27,614 nucleotides of DNA, taken from NCBI GenBank assembly GCA_934525735.1, contig CAKSZM010000016.1, forward strand, positions 1-27,614, given 5' to 3'. Positions 14,489 through 22,236 of the stretch are shown here, one piece after another. This DNA comes from an uncultured Faecalibacterium sp. (GTDB taxonomy: Bacteria > Bacillota > Clostridia > Oscillospirales > Ruminococcaceae). Position 1 is the first letter of the stretch. Each line of letters starts with the position of its first letter. Made by a program: the position numbers and the translations under genes. Under the pieces are notes generated by a model that saw only the letters and a list, made by a program, of their open reading frames with translations, did no database searches and was not told the DNA's origin.

Positions 14489-15499
14489 ATGGGCTTGTAT
14501 TATGGCGGCGGAGAGGAAACTCTGGCAGAAGCTTTTAAGGGAATGTTTGGAATGTGGGAAAAAATGATGGGCCTGTACGGGCAACCTGCAAACCCTGCGC
14601 TCCCCGAGGATGCCGTGATGGTGAGCTGGGAAAAGCTGAACGAGCTGAACCAGTACATTCAGACCGTGGCTCAGAAAGAGGATAAGCTTGAACAGTGGGA
14701 GAAGAACCTTGCGTTCAGGGAAAACCGGCTGAAAACCAGCAAAGAGGAACAGGAGATCCGGCGTCAGACTCTGGAGCAGGACGAAAAGAAGCTCCATGAA
14801 GAGCAGAAGGCTCTGGCTAAAGATCAGCAGGCTTTCGCCGACGAGAGAAACAAATGGAACACGGAGTTGACAGAGCGGCGCAGCACCTGCGAACGCCTGA
14901 AGGCTGAGGCCGATGCAGCAGAAAAGCGCCGCGACGAAGCGGCTGCACGCGCGGCAGAGGTTGAGGTCAGAGAGGCAGCGCAGAATGCGAGAAAAGAAGC
15001 GCTTGATGCGCGCACTACCCAGCTTGATGCATGGGAGCTGCGGCTGACCGGCCGCGAAGAGGCCCTGGAACAAAGAAATGAATGGGCCGCAAGCCGCACG
15101 GCTGCGCTGAACAGCCTGAAGAGCACCCACGACAGCATCGGTGAGATCCTGGCCGCGGCCAAGAGCATCGCGCGGAAGCTCAACGATGACCAGAACACAG
15201 TGGAAGGCGGCTTTGCAAAGGGCGGGCTGAAGAGCATCATCCACCAGATCCGCACGCTGTACCGCGCAAATACCGGCGAGTCCGCTGCGCTGGCCAAGGA
15301 ACTGGAACTGATCCTGCGGCAGGACTTCGGCTGCAGCTGCATCGTGCCGGAGCAGGGAGAACCGTTTGACCCGCTGACCATGGCCAAAAACGACTTCAAC
15401 ATGCCGGACGGACCGGTCGGCAAAGTGGTTGCCTGCGGCTGGATGCTGAACGAATCGATTCTTGAAAAAGCAATTGTCATCCCTCAAAAGGAGGTCTGA
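14489..15499 (+). CDS. Coiled-coil protein with C-terminal GrpE-like domain
   Basis: A 336-residue protein. Residues about 55-205 are a long charged coiled coil (repeated E/K/Q heptads). The last 70 residues resemble the GrpE beta domain: a helix ending LRQDFGCSCIVPEQGEPFDPLTM, followed by GPVGKVVACGWMLNESILEKAIVIP, which parallels GExFDPxxH and VxxVxxxGYxLxxxxLRxAxVxV in GrpE. GrpE uses this domain to open the Hsp70 nucleotide cleft and release ADP. The next gene encodes an Hsp70, three bases away, which supports a dedicated exchange factor. It differs from housekeeping GrpE by the longer, distinct N-terminus and loss of the His after FDP. Confidence 0.7.
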   Translation: MGLYYGGGEETLAEAFKGMFGMWEKMMGLYGQPANPALPEDAVMVSWEKLNELNQYIQTVAQKEDKLEQWEKNLAFRENRLKTSKEEQEIRRQTLEQDEKKLHEEQKALAKDQQAFADERNKWNTELTERRSTCERLKAEADAAEKRRDEAAARAAEVEVREAAQNARKEALDARTTQLDAWELRLTGREEALEQRNEWAASRTAALNSLKSTHDSIGEILAAAKSIARKLNDDQNTVEGGFAKGGLKSIIHQIRTLYRANTGESAALAKELELILRQDFGCSCIVPEQGEPFDPLTMAKNDFNMPDGPVGKVVACGWMLNESILEKAIVIPQKEV

Positions 15500-15502
15500 T
15501 CC

Positions 15503-17119
15503 ATGCCTGTAAATAATACTGCATCGCTGCGCAACGCAATGCGTGCGGCTCTGGATGAAAAAGGGGTCTCGGTCGCGTTCGGCCTGGACTTTGGCACCTA
15601 CCGCTCCATGATCGCCACCTACGACCGCGACAGCGGCAGCCTTGCCGTGCCGAACTACTCGGATGCCTGCCTTGGCGGCATCCCTTCGCTGTTCTGGTGC
15701 ACGGCGGACGGCAAGGAGTGGGTGGGCGACGAAGCCTATGCCCGCGACTGCCTTTCGAACGACCCCGACGGCGTTTGCTCCAGCGTCAAAACCCATCTGC
15801 ATGAAAAAGAGATCGTTCTGCACGGGCACAGCTATACGCCGCAGGAGATCGCCGCGCGCATCGTACAGCGCGTTGTGGCGGTGACGAATCCTCTGCTGGA
15901 GCAGGAGTATATCGATACCGAGTTCGATGCCATTACCTGCGGCATCCCCGTGCGGTTCGGTGCCCCGGAGCACGATGAGATCAAGCGCATCGTCAGCAAG
16001 GCCCTTGGCCCAGGCAAAACGGTCTCGATCGTGCCGGAGCCGATCCTTGCGGCGCTGTCAACGGACTTCTATCTGGAAAAATCCGGCAAATCCACCAACC
16101 GCCCGGTTCTGGTGTTCGATATGGGCGCCGGTACGTTCGACACGGCGCTGCTCCAGCCGAACCCAAAGCCGACTGCGAGAAATGAGTATCCCTATATCGT
16201 GCTTACCTCGGACGGCTCCGAGATCGCCGGCGATGCAATGGATACGCACATGGAGCAGCTGATGCTCAGCAAGCTGCCCGCCGGCAAAGAGTGGGATACA
16301 CTGAAGAACACCCGCCATCAGGACCGGATCGCCCTGCACTTTTCCGCCCGCAAGGTCAAGGAGCGCCTGTCCATGGAAGGCTGCACCGAGATCGACGAGC
16401 TGATCACGACTTCCGCCGGGGGACGCTGCACCCTGCATATCACCCGCGCCGAGTATGAGCAGTGCATCTGCGATGATATCCGGAAGAATGTGGAACTTTC
16501 GGCGAAGATCGTAGAGGAAAAAGGATTCTGGAACAATGCTGCGCTGGATATCGTCCTTGTGGGCGGCTCCACCTATCTGCCGCTGGTGCGCAAGCTTCTG
16601 CTGGAAAAATTCAGCTGGCTGGATGGCAGCCACATCCAGCAGCGCCTGCCGGAAAAGGCGGTGGCGCTGGGCGCGGCGGTGTACACGGCGCTTCCGTCGG
16701 TGGTCCGGCCCAAATTTGCGCATGGATACGGTGTTTCCACCTACAATGTCAAGGAAGACCGGGAAATGATCCATGTCTGCATCCCTTCCCATGCGGATGT
16801 GCCCATGACGCAGAAATTTACCTATGCCACCCGCTTCAACGGCCAGACCGGAGTGCAGTTCATGGTCTATGAGGTCGATCACGGCGCACTGGGCCAATTC
16901 CTGGAGCTTGCCGACGGCTCCCAGCTGAAGAGCGGCCAGAGAGCGTTTACGATCTACCACGGCTTTGACCGCTCGGTGCCTGCCGACACACAGGTGGAGC
17001 TGACCGTTACACTGGACGAAAACGGCATCCTGACGCTGCGGGTCGGCGATTTCGGCATCAGCGCCGATACGGAAGAAATCGTCAATCTGTTCTCTGTCGT
17101 AGCAGACGGAGGAAAATAA
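15503..17119 (+). CDS. Hsp70 (DnaK-like) family protein
   Basis: A 538-residue Hsp70. The ATPase domain shows phosphate-1 GLDFGTYRS (27-35), phosphate-2 VFDMGAGTFDTA (about 205-216) and the adenosine motif VLVGGSTYLPLV (about 352-363), all close to consensus, so it should bind and hydrolyse ATP. The C-terminal 130 residues form a beta-rich substrate-binding-like domain; the helical lid of DnaK is missing, which explains the shorter length. Its ATG is served by AAAAGGAGGT inside the end of the GrpE-like gene, so the two are co-translated. It is clearly not the housekeeping dnaK: there is no dnaJ next to it and its neighbours are conflict/signalling genes. It likely remodels a component of the divergent operon. 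Confidence 0.9.
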   Translation: MPVNNTASLRNAMRAALDEKGVSVAFGLDFGTYRSMIATYDRDSGSLAVPNYSDACLGGIPSLFWCTADGKEWVGDEAYARDCLSNDPDGVCSSVKTHLHEKEIVLHGHSYTPQEIAARIVQRVVAVTNPLLEQEYIDTEFDAITCGIPVRFGAPEHDEIKRIVSKALGPGKTVSIVPEPILAALSTDFYLEKSGKSTNRPVLVFDMGAGTFDTALLQPNPKPTARNEYPYIVLTSDGSEIAGDAMDTHMEQLMLSKLPAGKEWDTLKNTRHQDRIALHFSARKVKERLSMEGCTEIDELITTSAGGRCTLHITRAEYEQCICDDIRKNVELSAKIVEEKGFWNNAALDIVLVGGSTYLPLVRKLLLEKFSWLDGSHIQQRLPEKAVALGAAVYTALPSVVRPKFAHGYGVSTYNVKEDREMIHVCIPSHADVPMTQKFTYATRFNGQTGVQFMVYEVDHGALGQFLELADGSQLKSGQRAFTIYHGFDRSVPADTQVELTVTLDENGILTLRVGDFGISADTEEIVNLFSVVADGGK

Positions 17120-17120
17120 G

Positions 17121-18182
17121 ATGAAAAATCCCGTTTATTATTTCGGCGAGATCGGAAGCATTCTGTTCAATGGGTTCATGGATCCGAAAGAGGACGATGT
17201 CCATGCGGACATCATGGTGCCGGCGAACGCTGTGGCCACACAGGTCAAGGCAAACAGCGGCAAATTCCCCTGCAGAACGCTGTTTGCACAGCTGTTTCTC
17301 GGCCCGATGGTGCTGGCGCATCATGGCTCCAAAGCCCCCGAGAAAATCTGGGAACGGCAGAATGCATTGATGCAGGAATACTTCGCTGCGCTTACAGAAC
17401 TTGGCAAAGAAAACGGGAGCGGCGGTTCCGGCACCGCAGACTGTGCGGTTTTCCGCGACCGTGCACAGCGGCTGATCGACACCCTGAACACAAAACCGGG
17501 AAGCGGCAGCACAGGGCTGTTTTATGAGGAAATGAGATCGCCGGAATCCAGCGGCCCGCCCTATGCGGCCAAGGCGAACAACTACCAGACGGCCTCCCGT
17601 TATTATGATGCGTGGCAGAGCACACAGAACGAAGAAGCGTTGAAACGCGCCCTGCAAAGCGTGGAAGAGCTGTATACAAAGGAGCTGGACTGGATCTTTT
17701 TCGGCGCGGACGGGACGCTGCAAGCCAAGATCCGCGCCATACGCGAAAACTGCCTGCCACAGAGCGGCGGCTTTCTGCCGAAAGGGACGAGCAGCGGCGG
17801 CGTTCTGTTCCGGGCGCTGCTCTGCGCGGCCTGCGGCGCAAGCAAAAACAAAGCCGGTGCCCGCCGGCTGCTGGAGGATTTTCTCGGCTTCCCGAACGAG
17901 GAAGCGGAAACGCAGGAAACAGCTTCTCCGGGCGCGGTCAATAAGTTTGTGGAACTGTTGGGGGATCCGGACTTCCGCAGCATGATGCACGAGACCCAGC
18001 AGACGATCTCGCTGATGGAAAGCCTGATGGAAGCGATGAAGGCCTGCCTGAAGGAAGAGCGGAAAGCGGTTTGTACACAACTCGAACGGACCGACGATGA
18101 CGAAGAAGAGGAAAAACTGATAAGGCAGATGAAGAGGTTGAAAGAGCTGATCCGGCAGCTGGATCCCAAAGAAACGCGCTGA
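17121..18182 (+). CDS. Unrecognised protein with C-terminal coiled coil
   Basis: A 353-residue protein I do not recognise. The N-terminal 90 residues include YYFGEIGSILFNGF and a hydrophobic FAQLFLGPMVLAHHG segment, too short to be sure of a membrane span. The middle (about 95-220) is helical with a repeated acidic/aromatic pattern. A Gly/Ala/Cys-rich segment (GVLFRALLCAACGASKNKAGA) lies at about 230-250. The last 70 residues are a highly charged coiled coil with an acidic run (DDDEEEE). ATG 17121 lies one base after the Hsp70 stop and has GGAGG upstream, so it is co-translated with the chaperone. A client-delivery or co-chaperone role is possible given position and coiled coil, but that is inference. 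A strong terminator follows. Confidence 0.75.
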   Translation: MKNPVYYFGEIGSILFNGFMDPKEDDVHADIMVPANAVATQVKANSGKFPCRTLFAQLFLGPMVLAHHGSKAPEKIWERQNALMQEYFAALTELGKENGSGGSGTADCAVFRDRAQRLIDTLNTKPGSGSTGLFYEEMRSPESSGPPYAAKANNYQTASRYYDAWQSTQNEEALKRALQSVEELYTKELDWIFFGADGTLQAKIRAIRENCLPQSGGFLPKGTSSGGVLFRALLCAACGASKNKAGARRLLEDFLGFPNEEAETQETASPGAVNKFVELLGDPDFRSMMHETQQTISLMESLMEAMKACLKEERKAVCTQLERTDDDEEEEKLIRQMKRLKELIRQLDPKETR

Positions 18183-18201
18183 ATGCCGCCAGCTTACCCC
18201 G

Positions 18202-18236
18202 ATGCCGCGGAGCCGGAAGCTCCTGCGGCATTTTTT
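18202..18236 (+). terminator. Terminator of the GrpE-like/Hsp70 operon
   Basis: ATGCCGC-GGAGC pairs with GCTCC-(T)-GCGGCAT around a CGGAA loop, then a run of T to 18236. It marks the right end of the plus-strand operon. Confidence 0.9.
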
Positions 18237-18272
18237 CTGCAAAAAGATACACGGCCCGGCAATTTTCGCAAT

Positions 18273-18303
18273 TTGCATTGTCATTCGGGGGGCGTGATAT
18301 ACT
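18273..18303 (+). promoter_or_regulatory. Promoter of the sensor remnant
   Basis: Extended -10 TGATATACT (18295-18303) with a weak TTGCAT (18273-18278) 19 bases upstream. It lies about 50 bases before ATG 18355, so the remnant may still be transcribed. Confidence 0.45.
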
Positions 18304-18354
18304 GAAACCGAATAGCAACTGGATTTGTTAAAAAGTTGTTTTGGGGTGGAATCT

Positions 18355-19224
18355 ATGGAGAAGGTTCGAACAAGTCTGCGAAGATGCGGCTGCATTGTAT
18401 TATGTCTTTTACTTTTTGCGGCGGCGCTGCCGGTTTCTGCCTTTGCGGAATGTGCGGAAACCAAAACCGTCCGGGCCGGATGGTATGAGGATGCCTACAA
18501 CCTCACCGGCGAACACGGCGAGCGCAGCGGCTACGGCTACGAGTATGAACAGGCGGTGGCGGCTTATACCGGCTGGTCTTACGAGTATGTGCGCAACGGT
18601 TGGGCCAACCTGCTGGAAATGATGGGAAACGGCGAGATCGACTGTGTGGTCTCCACCGAGACCCCGGCGTGGGTGGAGTTCGGCATGTCGGCCATCGCCG
18701 TTACCGGCGGCACGGATATCTACTTTGCCATCAACAAAGACCGCCCGGACCTGAAAGAAGAACTCGACAGCGCTATGCGCAAAATGGAGCAGGACAAGCC
18801 GTTTTACTCCGATACGCTGTATCAGCGGTATCTGTCGGCGGTGTCTGTGCCGGTGCCGTCCAGCGAAGAAAAGGCATGGCTTGAGCAGCACGGTGCGCTG
18901 AAGATCGGCTTTCTGAAGCAGGATCCCGGCATCAGTATGCTGGAAGAAGGCAGCGGAAAGCTGACCGGCGTGCTCACGGACTACAGCTCACTTGCCAAGG
19001 ACAGTCTGGGCGACCAGACGCTGGAATTTGAGCTGCATGGTTTCGACACGCTGGAAGAGGAGATCGATGCGCTGAAAAACGAAGACATCGACTTCATTTT
19101 CCACTTTACCCAGAACCCCTACATTGCCGAGGAGAGCGGCTTTGTGCTGTCCAACACGGTGCTGGCCTTCAATCTTCAGTATCCTGAAGAAATGAAAAGC
19201 GTGAGACAAAAGGAATCAAAATGA
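18355..19224 (+). pseudogene. Truncated extracellular substrate-binding sensor remnant
   Basis: The 289-residue product has a signal peptide (RRCGCIVLCLLLFAAALPVSAFA), a first SBP_bac_3-like domain and a second one starting at about residue 165 (EEKAWLEQHGALKIGFL). In sensors of this class two such domains precede a membrane helix and a GGDEF, HD-GYP or histidine-kinase output. Here the first domain jumps from GNGEID directly to CVVSTETPAWVE, skipping the roughly 80 residues expected between these conserved blocks. The second stops after LNLQ-like sequence (LAFNLQYPEE) with no membrane or output domain. I therefore read it as a decayed sensor gene, although the frame itself is open. The start ATG 18355 has only a weak GGGGTGG site. 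An ATGA overlap at 19221-19224 links it to the next remnant. Confidence 0.65.
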
Positions 19225-20253
19225 AGAAAAAAGGTTGAGACGGATCGCCGGCCTTTTGCTTGCGGCTATGCTGCTGTGCGGATGCAGCACGCTTCCGGGC
19301 ACGGCGTCCAGCAGCAGGGATGAGCCGAAGGTGCTCACCGTCGGCTGTGACACCTACGCACCGTTCAGTTATCTGGACGCCGACGGCAAACCCACCGGCG
19401 TCGACATGGAGCTGGCGACGGAAGCGTTCCGCCGCATGGGTTATGAGTCGGAGTTCCGGTTCATCAACTGGGAGGAAAAGAAAGATCCGCTGGAGAGCGG
19501 CGAGATCGACTGCATCTGGAGCAGCTACACGATGGACGGCCGCGAGGACGAATACAGTGGGCAGGCCTCTACATGAAGAGCAGCCAGGTGGTGGCTGTCA
19601 ATGCGGACAGCGACATCTACACCCTCAGCGACCTTGCGGGCAAGACCATTGCGGTGCGGTCCACCACCAAACCCGAAGATATCCTCCGCAGCCGCGACAG
19701 CCGCATCCCGGAGCTGCGCAAGGTGATCTCGGTGCAGAAGCGCGACCTGATCTTTATCCTGCTGAGCAAGGGCTATGTGGATGCGCTGGCGGCCCACGAC
19801 ACCTCCATCAACGAGTTCTCCAAAGAGACCGGGCTGCGGTACCGCATTCTGGAAGAGCCGCTCATGTCCGTCGGGCTGGGCGTGGCTATCATGGATGTGG
19901 ATGACTTCAAGGCCTGCAACGATACCTACGGCCACCATGCCGGCGACATGGCGCTGGAAACGGCTGCAGACGGCCTGCGAGATCGCCCGCTGGCACCAGA
20001 GCGCTGGGACGGGCACGGCTATCCGGACGGGCTGGAGGGCGATGAGATCCCCATCAGCGCGCAGCTGGTCTCGATGGCCGATGCCTACGACGCGCTGACC
20101 AGCAAGCGGTGCTACAAAAAGGCATTCAGCCACGAAAAGGCCGTGCAGATGATCCTGAACGGTGAGTGCGGCGCGTTCAACCCGCTGCTCGTCCGCTGCC
20201 TGACCGACACCGCCGAAGAGCTGAAACGCGCGCTGAACAACGATTTCCACTGA
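19221..20253 (+). pseudogene. Chimeric SBP - GGDEF - HD-GYP remnant with frameshifts
   Basis: An original start at ATG 19221 is followed by six As (19227-19232); one more A would join it to the lipoprotein signal frame beginning at 19235 (LLAAMLLCGC lipobox), so a one-base loss is likely. The SBP_bac_3 domain (TVGCDTYAPFSYLDADGKPTGVDMEL) then shifts frame near 19558, where one base is missing before the next block, and continues from 19573. After the SBP part, a GGDEF piece (IMDVDDFKACNDTYGHHAGD) appears without any membrane helix or GGDEF signature loop, and then the tail of an HD-GYP domain (ERWDGHGYPDGLEGDEIP, then YDALTSKR) without its HD residues. The chain thus fuses pieces of at least two output domains through deletions. 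Enzyme activity is not expected. Confidence 0.8.
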
Positions 20254-20259
20254 GACGGA

Positions 20260-20280
20260 AATGTGAAAGAAATTCACATT
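20260..20280 (+). terminator. Weak AT-rich hairpin
   Basis: AATGTGAA (20260-20267), loop AGAAA, TTCACATT (20273-20280): a perfect 8-bp stem followed by two more T. It could end transcription of the sensor remnants but is low in GC. Confidence 0.4.
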
Positions 20281-20314
20281 TTGCTGGTATTGAGTGACGT
20301 TCCTTCATGATGGC

Positions 20315-20343
20315 TTGACAAAACTGTCCGTGTGGGGCATACT
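20315..20343 (+). promoter_or_regulatory. Promoter of the riboswitch-symporter unit
   Basis: Consensus TTGACA (20315-20320), 17-base spacer, CATACT (20338-20343). The start near 20350 puts the whole riboswitch in the leader. Confidence 0.75.
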
Positions 20344-20372
20344 AAATGACGTGTTACAACACACTGAGCTGA

Positions 20373-20551
20373 ATAGAAATCGAATATAGAGGATGCGATG
20401 CAGAAGAGTACCTCACGGAGCCGGCGGGCTTTGAAGTGAGCGAAAGGCAATCATCGCCGAACGGGACCTTGCGGCGGCAGGTCTGCGTGGGGGTGCGGAA
20501 AAGATCCGTACCACTCCTTCATTGAACATGAAGTGGCGCTATTGCAATTCT
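20373..20551 (+). ncRNA. Lysine riboswitch (L-box)
   Basis: Conserved L-box blocks occur in order: ATAGAGG.TGCGA (20385-20398), AAGAGTA (20404-20410), CACGGAG, GAGCGAAAGG, ATCATCGCCGAA (20452-20462), and the closing GGCGCTAT (20535-20542) after a stem CTTCAT-GAAC-ATGAAG. The order and spacing match the Bacillus lysC leader. The P1 stem pairs AGAA...AATA (20374-20385) with ATT...TTCT (20541-20551). In this class lysine binding to the five-helix junction favours premature termination. A long terminator hairpin follows directly. The regulated gene is an AgcS symporter, which points to lysine or a related amino acid as substrate, though a glycine riboswitch is the more familiar partner of AgcS genes. 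Confidence 0.9.
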
Positions 20552-20630
20552 GGGTATCTGCTCAGCAGTGCAGCACTCCGCAAGGAAGCGGGGTGAGACA
20601 GCGCTGCTGTTCAGGTGCCCTTTTTATTTT
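20552..20630 (+). terminator. Riboswitch expression-platform terminator
   Basis: A three-segment hairpin: GGGTATCTG with CAGGTGCCC, CAGCAGTGC with GCGCTGCTG, and CACTCCGC with GCGGGGTG around AAGGAA, followed by TTTTTATTTT. It starts on the base after the aptamer P1 helix, so lysine control of transcription is the simple reading. Confidence 0.88.
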
Positions 20631-20711
20631 GCGAAAAAAGGGCTGCCGGTACGGCTGCGTGTTTGAGTTTGAGGGCTATTCCGCACAAAAAGAAAGGGGA
20701 AACAAAAAACA

Positions 20712-22214
20712 ATGATCAACTTCCTGAACTGGCTGGATGGCGTCCTCTGGGGCATCCCGCTCATCGTCCTGATGCTGGCCACCGGCATCTACTTTACCGT
20801 GCGGTCCGGATTTTTCCAGTTCACCCACTTTGGCTGGATCATGAAAAACACCGTGGGCCAGATCTTCCACGGCACGGCGGATAAAAATGAGTCCGGCAAG
20901 GGTATGCTGCATCCGTTCGAGACCATTGCCACCGCCATCGGCGGCACGGTTGGCTTCGGCAACATTGCCGGCGTGGCCACCGCTGTGGCTGCCGGCGGCC
21001 CGGGCGCTGTGTTCTGGATGTGGCTCACCGCTGCTCTGGGCATGATCCTGAAGCAGGTGGAAGTCACGCTGGGCTGCTACTACCGCCACACCAAGGAGGA
21101 CGGCTCCACCACCTTCGGCGGCCCCACCTATTACATGGAGTACGGCCTTGGCAAGGAGCGCCATTGGGGCAAGCTGTGGCTGATCCCGGCCATCATCTTC
21201 GGCATCGGCATCTTCAGCACCTTCTTTGTCACTTCTTCCACCCTGACGGCTTCTCAGGTCGTGGCGGGTGCGTTCCATCTGGGCAGCATCCACATCGGCT
21301 CCCTTGAGGTGGAGGGCATCATTCTGGTGGGCATCGGCCTGACCGTTATCGACTACATCATCACCAGCGGCGGCGTCAAGGGCGTGGCCCAGATCTTCTC
21401 CAAGCTGGTGCCCGTCATGAGCATCATCTACATCCTCATGGGCATCGTCATGATCGTGGTCAACATCAACCGCGTGCCCACTGCCTTCGTCTCCATCTTC
21501 CACGATGCCTTCACCGGCACGGCTGCCATGGGCGGCTTTGCAGGCGTGGCCGTTTCCGAGATCGTCCGCGTGGGCATGGCCCGCGCCGTCTACTCCAACG
21601 AGGCCGGCTGGGGTACTTCGCCCATGATCCACTCCTCCGCGCGCACCAATCACCCGGTCAGCCAGGGTCTGTGGGGCTCCTTTGAGGTGTTCTTCGACAC
21701 CTTCATCATCTGCACCATCACGGCTCTGTCCGTCATCCTGAGCGGCATGTGGACCGACGGCACCAACGGCGGCACGCTGGCTCTGGAAGCCTTCCAGCAG
21801 GGCTTCGGCCAGGTGGGCGCATGGCTGCTGGCCATCATCATGATCGTGTTCACCGCCACCACCTCCGGCGGCTGGTTCACCTACTACATCGCCATCCTGA
21901 ACCACCTGTACAAGAACCGCGAGGGCATCTTCGGCAAGGTGATCATGAAGCTGTTCTATCTCACCCGCGCACTGCCCGGCCTGCTGTGGACCATCTATCT
22001 GGTCAAGACCAACAACCAGGGCTTTGTGTGGACGGTCGTGGATATCACCTCGGCCATCCCCACCTTTGTCAACGTGGCGGTCATCCTGCTGCTGTCCGGC
22101 GATTACCTCAAGCTGCTCAAGGACTATAAGGCACGCTATCTGGGCATCGGCAAGGTGAACCCCAAGACCAAGCTCTTCTATGAAGAGGACGCTGCGGTCA
22201 AGGCCGACGACTGA
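20712..22214 (+). CDS. AgcS-family sodium:amino-acid symporter
   Basis: A 500-residue membrane transporter of the alanine/glycine:cation symporter (AlsT/AgcS) family, full length. It has about 10-11 hydrophobic spans, including the first helix IPLIVLMLATGIYFTVRSGFF and the conserved block GGTVGFGNIAGVATAVAAGG that lines the sodium and substrate site, plus the downstream SNEAGWGTSPMIHSSA signature. These carriers bring alanine, glycine or other neutral amino acids in with sodium. Here the leader is a lysine riboswitch, so the substrate may instead be lysine or a precursor. ATG 20712 is preceded by AAAGGGGA. The amidohydrolase gene follows after 22 bases and shares the transcript. Confidence 0.92.
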   Translation: MINFLNWLDGVLWGIPLIVLMLATGIYFTVRSGFFQFTHFGWIMKNTVGQIFHGTADKNESGKGMLHPFETIATAIGGTVGFGNIAGVATAVAAGGPGAVFWMWLTAALGMILKQVEVTLGCYYRHTKEDGSTTFGGPTYYMEYGLGKERHWGKLWLIPAIIFGIGIFSTFFVTSSTLTASQVVAGAFHLGSIHIGSLEVEGIILVGIGLTVIDYIITSGGVKGVAQIFSKLVPVMSIIYILMGIVMIVVNINRVPTAFVSIFHDAFTGTAAMGGFAGVAVSEIVRVGMARAVYSNEAGWGTSPMIHSSARTNHPVSQGLWGSFEVFFDTFIICTITALSVILSGMWTDGTNGGTLALEAFQQGFGQVGAWLLAIIMIVFTATTSGGWFTYYIAILNHLYKNREGIFGKVIMKLFYLTRALPGLLWTIYLVKTNNQGFVWTVVDITSAIPTFVNVAVILLLSGDYLKLLKDYKARYLGIGKVNPKTKLFYEEDAAVKADD

Positions 22215-22236
22215 TCGAAAAAAGGAAGCGTAAACC

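Noticed and set aside
14432..15973. Long minus-strand frame opposite the GrpE-like and Hsp70 genes
   Set aside because: No recognisable domain; the plus-strand genes have clear motifs, ribosome sites and promoter.
20373..20551. Glycine riboswitch ahead of the AgcS gene
   Set aside because: Glycine aptamer hallmarks (paired GGAGAG...CTCTCAGGCAAAAGGAC) are absent, while the L-box blocks AGAGG.TGCGA, AAGAGTA, GAAAGG and CGCCGAA appear in order.
20533..20715. Small frame of 60 codons
   Set aside because: It lies within the riboswitch expression platform and terminator and has no ribosome site.
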